Positions 58,046 through 64,000 of a stretch of 64,000 bases of DNA are shown in pieces (the first letter of the stretch is position 1; each line of letters opens with the position of its first letter). The translations under genes were made by a program, and so were the position numbers. Source of the stretch: Candidatus Bathyarchaeota archaeon (GTDB lineage: Archaea > Thermoproteota > Bathyarchaeia > Bathyarchaeales > Bathycorpusculaceae); the NCBI GenBank assembly GCA_026014705.1, contig JAOZHU010000015.1, forward strand, positions 124,001 to 188,000, given 5' to 3'. Under the pieces are notes generated by a model. It worked only from the letters and a program-made list of their open reading frames with translations. It made no database searches and had not been told where the DNA came from.

Positions 58046-59089
58046 GTGTCGGTAGCTGAAAACTTGGAAAAGCTCTGCAACGCCTGCGGAGTAGCAGGCA
58101 GAGAAGCAGAAGTCAGAAACTTAATGGTCAAACTGCTTAAGCCCCATGTGGATGAAGTCTACGTGGACAAGCTTGAAAATGTCATCGGCGTCAAGAAGGG
58201 CAAGAAAACCGCGCCTAAAGTGATGCTTGCCGCGCACATGGACGAAATCGGCTTAATGGTCAAAACCATATCAAAAGAAGGATTCCTGCAGTTTGCAAAA
58301 ATGGGCGGAATAGACGACCGCATTCTCCTAGCCCAAAAAGTGACAGTGTACACAGCGAAAGGCGCTTTGCCCGGCATAGTGGGCTCAAAACCGCCGCACA
58401 TACAGAAAGAGGAAGAACGCAAAAAAATCGTAACCTATGACGAGTTGTTCATTGACGTGGGAGCGGAAAGCCGAGAAGACGCCGCGAAGATGGGCGTCAA
58501 AGTCGGCGACGTAGTAGGCTTCGACGCCGAATACGCGCAAATAGGCAAAGATACTGTTATTGGCAAAGCCTTTGACGACCGCGTAGGCTGCGCAGTAATG
58601 ATTGAAACGCTTAAGCATCTGGAAAAAACTGACTGCACCGTTTACGCGGTGGGCACAGTTCAAGAAGAAGTGGGGTTAAGAGGCGCGGGAACAGCCGCTT
58701 TCGGCGTAGACCCCGACCTAGCCATAGCGTTAGATGTTACCGTTGCAGGCGACGTGCCGGGCGTGAAAGAGTTCGAATCCGCAGTGAAGATGGGCAAAGG
58801 TCCCACTTTGACTGTATCCGACTCGGGGCTGATAACGCACCCGAAGGTCTTGCGGCTGCTTCTTGACGCAGCTGAGGAAAACAAGATTGCTTACCAGTTG
58901 GAAACGGGTTTAATGGGCACCACGGATGCAGCGCGCATATCCCTAACGCGGCAGGGTGTCCCAAGCGGTACTATATGCGTTCCAGCGCGTTACATTCACA
59001 GCCCCGTAGGCATGCTCAGCTTGAAGGACGCGGAAGACTCGGTGAAGTTGACTGTAGCGGCAATTCAGAAAGCCCAAAAATTCTTCTGA
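58046..59089 (+). CDS. M42-family metallo-aminopeptidase/endoglucanase-like
   Basis: The 347-residue protein has the co-catalytic metal motifs VMLAAHMDEIGLMV, KAFDDRVGCAVMIE, and QEEVGLRGAGTAAF, plus ALDVTVAGDVPG and PARYIHSPVGML. These match tetrahedral TET/FrvX M42 peptidases that trim peptides after proteasomal cleavage. The GTG start follows a promoter region shared divergently with the dehydrogenase. It is monocistronic, 45 bp before archease. Confidence 0.92.
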   Translation: MSVAENLEKLCNACGVAGREAEVRNLMVKLLKPHVDEVYVDKLENVIGVKKGKKTAPKVMLAAHMDEIGLMVKTISKEGFLQFAKMGGIDDRILLAQKVTVYTAKGALPGIVGSKPPHIQKEEERKKIVTYDELFIDVGAESREDAAKMGVKVGDVVGFDAEYAQIGKDTVIGKAFDDRVGCAVMIETLKHLEKTDCTVYAVGTVQEEVGLRGAGTAAFGVDPDLAIALDVTVAGDVPGVKEFESAVKMGKGPTLTVSDSGLITHPKVLRLLLDAAEENKIAYQLETGLMGTTDAARISLTRQGVPSGTICVPARYIHSPVGMLSLKDAEDSVKLTVAAIQKAQKFF

Positions 59090-59134
59090 CCACTTTCTGA
59101 AAATTGCTGACTCGCTGCTGGTTGTGATTGAGGC

Positions 59135-59572
59135 ATGGAAAAAGCAAAGAAATTCGAGTTTATGGAGCACACGGCAGACGTCTACATAGCGGCGCACGGC
59201 GCGACTTTGGCTGAAGCTTTCGAAAACGCTGCGCTTGCAATGTTCGAAGTCATGACTGACGCATCAAAAGTCGCGGCGAACGCAGAAGACTCGCTCACTG
59301 TGGAGGCGGAAGACGAATACGCGCTTCTTTACAGTTGGCTCGAAACCTTGCTAGTGAAGTTCGAAATTAACAGCATGCTTTACTCGCAGTTCAAAATCTC
59401 CAGCTTGGAGGAGACAGCCGAAGGCTTCAAGCTCACGGCAACTGTGCGAGGTGAAAAATTCAACGCTGCAAAGCACACGCAAAAAGTCGCCGTTAAGGCA
59501 GTCACGTATCACCGCATGGAGATAATCAAAACACTGGACAAAGTCACCTTAGAGTTCATTCTGGACATTTAA
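59135..59572 (+). CDS. Archease (RtcB activator)
   Basis: The 145-residue protein begins KFEFMEHTADVYIAAHGATL and has ALLYSWLETLLVKFEINSML and AVTYHRMEI, all archease hallmarks. Archease promotes guanylylation of the RNA ligase RtcB, encoded 2 kb away at 61348. The pair would complete splicing of tRNAs such as the interrupted tRNA-Met at 51428. Its last four bases overlap the convergent adk stop. Confidence 0.92.
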   Translation: MEKAKKFEFMEHTADVYIAAHGATLAEAFENAALAMFEVMTDASKVAANAEDSLTVEAEDEYALLYSWLETLLVKFEINSMLYSQFKISSLEETAEGFKLTATVRGEKFNAAKHTQKVAVKAVTYHRMEIIKTLDKVTLEFILDI

Positions 59573-60222
59573 GCCAAATTCAGCTGTTTCAACTCTTTCA
59601 AAATCACGTCTACTACCTTTTCGGGCGGCGTATCCAACGCATCGCAGCCAGCTTCGGCAAACGGCACACCTGCTTCCTTGAAAAGCCGCAGAATAGGCCG
59701 TGTCTGCGCCTCGTAAACCTCAATTCGCCTCTTTATAACTTCAGCCGTATCATCTGAACGCTGGTACAAAACTCCGCCGCACTTGTCGCAGACACCTTCA
59801 ACCTTAGGCTTAAGAAAACGCACATTGTAGACTGCACCGCAGTTCTTGCAGATTCTCCGCGTGGACAACCGCTCAACAATAATCCAATCAGGCACCAAAA
59901 GCAGGATGACGACGTCGATTTTGGCGATTTTCTCCAACGTTTTCGCCTGCTCCACAGTTCGCGGGAAACCATCCAACAGAAAGCCTCTGCCTTCAGGAAC
60001 CTCGCTTAAGCGTTTCTTCAAAACTTCCACGACAACATCGTCAGGCACAAGCAACCCCTTTTCCACGTAACCCTTGATTTTTCTGCCAAACGGGGAGTCC
60101 TCCTTCATTATTTCTCTGAAAATATCGCCCATCGCAATCACATCAAAGCCCAACTTCGCCTGCAGCCGCGACGCGTAAGTGCCCTTTCCAGAGCCCGGTG
60201 CCCCAAAGATAACCGCGTTCAA
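59569..60222 (-). CDS. adk: Adenylate kinase with zinc-type lid
   Basis: The 217-residue protein has Walker A GAPGSGKGTYASRLQAKL, AMP-binding GDIFREIMKED and FLLDGFPRTVEQAKTL, and a LID with ICKNCGAVYN and CDKCGGVLYQ, four cysteines for structural zinc. It is the bacterial-type (long) adenylate kinase also found in several archaeal groups. In many archaea adk sits just after secY; here it has moved to the archease-RtcB region, facing the archease gene. The start is TTG 60222. Confidence 0.93.
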   Translation of the reverse strand: MNAVIFGAPGSGKGTYASRLQAKLGFDVIAMGDIFREIMKEDSPFGRKIKGYVEKGLLVPDDVVVEVLKKRLSEVPEGRGFLLDGFPRTVEQAKTLEKIAKIDVVILLLVPDWIIVERLSTRRICKNCGAVYNVRFLKPKVEGVCDKCGGVLYQRSDDTAEVIKRRIEVYEAQTRPILRLFKEAGVPFAEAGCDALDTPPEKVVDVILKELKQLNLA

Positions 60223-60373
60223 TTCAACACGCTACTCCTGAACTCTCTCTTCTCTAAGAAATACAGTGCGTAATTAACTTTTTGTGCCATCCAAGACCCT
60301 GCAAGATGGAAACGTTTATGCCCGCTAAAAACGCTCTTAGCTTTACCCAAAGCACTCACGACGGTGTAAATGC

Positions 60374-61285
60374 TTGCACACGAAAAAAATCGGAGACAAC
60401 CTCTTTCTAATAGACCTTGAAACAGGTGGCTTCCAACACCTAATCGCCAGCTACGTCCTAAAAGGCGCAAAAACAATAATCGTGGAAACAGGACCCACAT
60501 CCTCAATCACCCACCTGCTTTCCAGCTTAAACAAAATAGGCGTTGCAACAACCGACGTAGCGTACGTGGCGCTTTCACACGTGCATCTAGACCACGGCGG
60601 AGGCACAGGCACCCTGCTGAAGCTTCTGCCCAACGCCAAAATCATCGTTCACCCACGCGGCGCAGCGCACTTGATTAACCCGCAGAAACTTTGGCTCCAA
60701 TCCCAAGCAGTTTTAGGCTACGTTGCGGAGATCTACGGCAAGCCTGAACCCGTCGCCGAAGACAAAATAATCCCTGCAGCGGAGGGCATGGTTTTTGAGG
60801 CGGAAAACACTCTGGGGCTGAAGGTTGTGGAGACGCTGGGGCATGCAGTGCACAACCTGAGTTTCTTCGAAACGCTGAACAAAGGCGTATTCACAGGCGA
60901 CGCTGCAGGAATTTACCTCAACGAATTCAACGTGGTTATTCCCACCTCGCCGCCGCCTTTCCGTTTAGACATTGCCTTAGCTTCCCTAGAGAAGCTGATT
61001 AGACTTAATCCCAAGTTTCTTTATTACAGCCACTTCGGTAAAGCATCCAACGCCGTGCAGCGGCTCAAAGACTACGCACTGCAGCTCAAGCAGTGGGCAA
61101 GCATCGCGGAAGAAGGCACAGCGAAAGGGCAAAGTTTCGAGGCAATACGGGACAGGATACTCGCAGAAGACGAAGCCATGCGGAAAATCGCTCCTTATCT
61201 TAAGGCGCATCCGATTTTTATGAAAACCGCCATCGAAAACAGCGTCCGAGGCTTCACTGAGGCTGCGTCAAAAACGAAAACTTAA
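60374..61285 (+). CDS. Metallo-beta-lactamase-fold hydrolase
   Basis: The 303-residue protein has the metal site HVHLDHGGGTG (HxHxDH), then TLGHAVHNLSFF, GDAAGIYL and FLYYSHFGKA, which supply the remaining histidines and bridging aspartate. It resembles glyoxalase II-like hydrolases of unknown substrate. The C-terminal helical region (about 230-300) is longer than in minimal members. TTG 60374 is the start. A TATA-like CGTTTATGC is about 65 bp upstream. Confidence 0.85.
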   Translation: MHTKKIGDNLFLIDLETGGFQHLIASYVLKGAKTIIVETGPTSSITHLLSSLNKIGVATTDVAYVALSHVHLDHGGGTGTLLKLLPNAKIIVHPRGAAHLINPQKLWLQSQAVLGYVAEIYGKPEPVAEDKIIPAAEGMVFEAENTLGLKVVETLGHAVHNLSFFETLNKGVFTGDAAGIYLNEFNVVIPTSPPPFRLDIALASLEKLIRLNPKFLYYSHFGKASNAVQRLKDYALQLKQWASIAEEGTAKGQSFEAIRDRILAEDEAMRKIAPYLKAHPIFMKTAIENSVRGFTEAASKTKT

Positions 61286-61347
61286 CACGCAGCGTTCACA
61301 ACTGTTTTATATTCTGCCGTTGCTTGTTTTGTGAGGATGAAACAAGA

Positions 61348-62826
61348 ATGGGAGAAAGCGAGAGTCGACCACCGCCAGAAAAAATCCCTCTTGAAAAACT
61401 AGACAACTACACATGGCGCATACCGCAGTACAAGCGTGGAATGCGCGTTCCAGGCATGGTTTTCGCCAACGACAACCTCATGGAAAAAATGCAAACTGAC
61501 CGAACACTCTGGCAATGCGCTAATGTAGCACATTTACCGGGCATATACAAGTACGCTGTAACGCTGCCCGATGGACATGAAGGTTACGGGTTTCCCATAG
61601 GCGGCGTCGCTGCAACGGACTACGACGAAGGCGTAATCAGCCCAGGCGGGGTTGGCTACGACATAAACTGCGGCGTTCGTCTTTTAACCACAAACCTTTC
61701 AGAGCAAACGCTGCGACCGAAGCTTGCCCAGTTGGCAAACGCCATTTTTGAAAATGTGCCGTCTGGGCTGGGCAGCCGACGCAAAGACTTCAAAATAACG
61801 CCAGGCGACTTGGACAGGCTGGTCGTTGAAGGCGTACAATGGATAATTGACCGCGGCTTAGGCTGGGCTGGCGACGCGGAGCACTGTGAAGAACGCGGGT
61901 GCATGAAAAACGCGAATCCCAGCAAAGTCTCAGCCACAGCCAAGAACAGGGGACTAACTCAACTGGGCACTTTGGGCTCGGGAAACCATTTCTTGGAAAT
62001 CCAGAAAGTAGACAAGATTTACAACCAGCGAACAGCGAAAACACTCGGGCTTGAAGAGGAAGGGCAAGTTACAGTTATGATTCACTGCGGTTCCCGAGGC
62101 TACGGGCACCAAGTGTGCTCCGACTACCTGCGCGTCATGGAGCACGCAGTGCAGAAGTACAAGATAACGCTGCCTGACAGGGAACTGGCGTGCGCGCCTG
62201 GAAAAAGCAACGAGGCAGAAGATTACTTCCAAGCGATGGCATGCGCAGTTAACTATGCTTTTTCGAACAGGCAAGCAATAATGCACTGGGTACGCCAAAG
62301 CTTCCAGCAAGTTTACCACACAGAACCTGAAAAGTTTGGGTTGAAACTCGTTTACGACGTAGCCCACAACATTGCGAAAGTGGAAACGCACACGATTGAC
62401 AACACGCAAAAGAAGGTTTGGGTCCACAGAAAAGGCGCCACCCGAGCTTTCCCTGCTGGGCACTCGGAGATACCAGCGGATTACCGCGGCGAAGGGCAAC
62501 CCGTGCTGATTCCAGGCAGCATGGGAACAAGTTCATGGGTTCTACTCGGCACTGAACGCGCTATGGAACTGTCTTTCGGCTCAACAGCACACGGCGCAGG
62601 GCGCATGCTGAGCCGCGCCGCTGCAAAAAGGCGTTATTGGGGCGGAAACATAAGAACCGCTTTGGAGAAGCGCGGAGTAGTTGTGAGAGCTGCGAGCGCG
62701 GAGGTTTTAGCTGAGGAAGCCGATGCCGCATATAAGGATGTTGATGTTGTGGCTGACGTGAGCGATAAGGTGGGAATCGCCACTAAAGTTGCAAGGCTTG
62801 TGCCAATAGCCGTCATTAAGGGCTAA
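61348..62826 (+). CDS. rtcB: RNA ligase RtcB
   Basis: The protein of about 492 residues has the manganese and GMP site motifs VTLPDGHEGYGFPIGGVAAT, GGVGYDINCGVR (catalytic cysteine), LGTLGSGNHFLEI, IHCGSRGYGHQ and STAHGAGRMLSR with the guanylylated histidine. It joins 2',3'-cyclic phosphate and 5'-OH ends during tRNA splicing. ATG 61348 follows AGGATGA and a TTTTATATTC box near 61304; TTG 61324 is also open but improbable. Archease lies nearby. Confidence 0.95.
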   Translation: MGESESRPPPEKIPLEKLDNYTWRIPQYKRGMRVPGMVFANDNLMEKMQTDRTLWQCANVAHLPGIYKYAVTLPDGHEGYGFPIGGVAATDYDEGVISPGGVGYDINCGVRLLTTNLSEQTLRPKLAQLANAIFENVPSGLGSRRKDFKITPGDLDRLVVEGVQWIIDRGLGWAGDAEHCEERGCMKNANPSKVSATAKNRGLTQLGTLGSGNHFLEIQKVDKIYNQRTAKTLGLEEEGQVTVMIHCGSRGYGHQVCSDYLRVMEHAVQKYKITLPDRELACAPGKSNEAEDYFQAMACAVNYAFSNRQAIMHWVRQSFQQVYHTEPEKFGLKLVYDVAHNIAKVETHTIDNTQKKVWVHRKGATRAFPAGHSEIPADYRGEGQPVLIPGSMGTSSWVLLGTERAMELSFGSTAHGAGRMLSRAAAKRRYWGGNIRTALEKRGVVVRAASAEVLAEEADAAYKDVDVVADVSDKVGIATKVARLVPIAVIKG

Positions 62827-62919
62827 CGTTTGTCAACGTGACGTGCTGGTTATGGCAAAGCTAAAAAGGAAACGCTGCCGTTAATACACTCTCACAAGTG
62901 GTTCGGAGGAAAAACACGA

Positions 62920-63852
62920 ATGTTTGACGCAAAAAAGTTCATTGAAGATTCGCTGGAGGAAATTAAGAAAGCCGTTGGGAAAGACCGCGTAATCTCTGCT
63001 TGCTCAGGCGGCGTGGACAGCACAGTTGCCACCGCTTTAGTGCACAAGGCAGTAGGTGACAGTTTAGTTGCAGTATTCATAGATGACGGGCTCCGCAGAG
63101 AAGGCGAACCTGAATTTGTAGTTAAAACGCTCAAAAACTTGAGCATTAAAACCAAGTATATTGACGCGAAAAAGGATTTCTTTGAGGTTTTCAAGGGCAA
63201 AACTGACGCCGAAGAAAAGCGCAAAGCGTTCAGAGACAAGTTTTACAAAACGTTAGGCAAAGCGGCTAAGGAAGAGAAAATCAAGTTCATCGTGCAAGGC
63301 ACAATAAAAGCTGACGTTATAGAAACAGTTGGCGGCATAAAATCGCAGCACAACGTTCTAGAGCAAATTGGTATTAACCCTGAAACTTACGGTTACAAAA
63401 TCCTAGAGCCTCTAAAAGAACTGTTTAAGCCAGAAGTTAGAATGGTTGCCCGCGAGCTATGTTTACCGAAAGAAGTGTCTGAGCGGATGCCCTTTCCAGG
63501 TCCTGCTTTGTCGCTGAGGGTCCTCGGCGAAGTTACGCCTGAACGCGTTGCAATCGTGCGGAAAGCCACCGAGATTGTCGAGGAAGAAACGCGGGAACTA
63601 GGCACTTTTCAGAACTTCGCTGTGCTGCACAATGATAAGGCAACAGGAATCAAAGAGGGCAAAAGGGTCTACGGCAACATCATCACCGTGCGCATTGTGG
63701 AGTCTAAAGATGCAGTTACGGCGAAAGCCCGTCAAGTGCCATACGAAATTCTCATGCGCATCGCGGGAAGAATAACAGGCGAAATACCGAGCGTTGTCCG
63801 CTGCTTGTACGATATCACTGATAAACCGCCTTCAACAATTGAATTCGAATAA
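62920..63852 (+). CDS. guaA: GMP synthase, ATP-pyrophosphatase subunit
   Basis: The 310-residue protein has the PP-loop VISACSGGVDSTVATALVHK, FIVQGTIKADVIETVGG, and the dimerisation domain ending ITDKPPSTIEFE. There is no glutaminase domain, so it is the archaeal split form and needs a separate amidotransferase subunit, which is not in the window. It converts XMP to GMP. CGGAGGAAAAA precedes the ATG. A hairpin-plus-T-run follows. Confidence 0.94.
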   Translation: MFDAKKFIEDSLEEIKKAVGKDRVISACSGGVDSTVATALVHKAVGDSLVAVFIDDGLRREGEPEFVVKTLKNLSIKTKYIDAKKDFFEVFKGKTDAEEKRKAFRDKFYKTLGKAAKEEKIKFIVQGTIKADVIETVGGIKSQHNVLEQIGINPETYGYKILEPLKELFKPEVRMVARELCLPKEVSERMPFPGPALSLRVLGEVTPERVAIVRKATEIVEEETRELGTFQNFAVLHNDKATGIKEGKRVYGNIITVRIVESKDAVTAKARQVPYEILMRIAGRITGEIPSVVRCLYDITDKPPSTIEFE

Positions 63853-63862
63853 ACTGGAAGAC

Positions 63863-63895
63863 TGCCCCTCCAAGGGCATTGTCATCTTTTTTTTT
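63863..63895 (+). terminator. Hairpin and T9 tract after guaA
   Basis: TGCCC (63863-63867) pairs with GGGCA (63874-63878), and nine T follow at 63887-63895. It fits transcription termination, the T run being the archaeal signal. Confidence 0.55.
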
Positions 63896-63973
63896 GGTGC
63901 TGGCTTCATAAGTGGTTAAGGGCTAAAGTTAATACTCAGCGTTTTGCATTTGGATGGTTGAAGGCGTATTCCA

Positions 63974-64000
63974 GTGCCATACAAGGACGAATGCGGAATC
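63974..64000 (+). CDS. Start of a class II glutamine amidotransferase, possibly amidophosphoribosyltransferase
   Basis: Only nine codons remain: GTG then PYKDECGI, in which Cys-Gly-Ile is the usual start of the N-terminal nucleophile domain of PurF/GlmS/GltB enzymes after a short propeptide. A TATA-like TAAAGTTAATAC lies near 63924. The purine gene guaA upstream makes purF the best guess, but the fragment is too short to decide. Confidence 0.4.

Noticed and set aside
1-64000. CRISPR arrays, insertion sequences, integrases, prophage
   Set aside because: No regularly spaced repeats, no transposase or integrase reading frames and no phage structural genes were found. The dispersed elements have no coding capacity.

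Overview
The window reads as a 64 kb piece of an archaeal chromosome, most likely a metagenome-derived member of the TACK-related Bathyarchaeia; this placement is inferred from gene content, not from a tree. Archaeal signs seen directly are uL15-SecY-DUF106-cytidylate kinase order, archaeal CobY and CobZ cobamide enzymes, a UbiA-type ether-lipid prenyltransferase beside a Tes-like radical SAM protein, LysW-carrier amino acid synthesis, RtcB with archease, an H4MPT-type methylene dehydrogenase, TATA-like promoters and TTG/GTG starts. There are no rRNA genes, CRISPR arrays, transposases or phage genes.

Layout. 1-2136: end of a redox operon (FAD oxidoreductase, four-cluster ferredoxin) divergent from an AbrB-PhoU regulator. 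2442-6009: Hsp20, uL15, SecY, DUF106/EMC3-like insertase, cytidylate kinase. 6146-11546: a processive glycosyltransferase with a frameshift, a radical SAM protein, a methyltransferase and two GT2 paralogues. 11535-13915 (minus): AIR-synthase-like protein, ECF S component, CobZ. 14013-20593: a seven-gene corrinoid uptake and salvage operon (btuF, btuC, btuD, Dph6-like, cobT, cobS, cobY). 20759-28770: cell-envelope and lipid genes (GT4, DPM1-like GT2, DUF1616, Tes-like, UbiA, sugar epimerase) with a second, diverged cobS-cobY pair. 29179-31640: two NosD-like surface proteins. 31731-38060: an Lrp regulator and lysWXYZJK. 38067-43349 (minus): DUF3786, aspartate kinase, homoserine dehydrogenase, threonine synthase, homoserine kinase. 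43469-51375: an ACT regulator divergent from argG, argH, carA, carB. 51428-51533: tRNA-Met with an insertion. 51922-54171 (minus): rpiA, a coiled-coil membrane protein, a methyltransferase. 54594-56965: three tandem surface-protein paralogues, the first two fused. 56976-63852: methylene-H4MPT dehydrogenase, M42 peptidase, archease, adenylate kinase, metallo-hydrolase, RtcB, guaA. A glutamine amidotransferase gene (probably purF) runs off the right edge.

How the genes fit together: the window holds most of an amino-acid block (LysW-bound lysine/ornithine, aspartate family, arginine, carbamoyl phosphate), a corrinoid salvage system that would suit an organism with a tetrahydromethanopterin C1 pathway, and a membrane-lipid and surface-glycan block.

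Main oddities: four copies of an AT-cored dispersed element (13216, 20611, 28851, 54315), two of them directly after a cobS-cobY pair and two upstream of surface-protein operons; a CobS paralogue that has lost two expected acidic residues; a tRNA-Met with a 31-nt insertion in its variable region; a btuF gene that appears to start at ACG, and argG and lysW with possible ATA starts; and two single-base homopolymer events, one breaking a gene and one fusing two genes.
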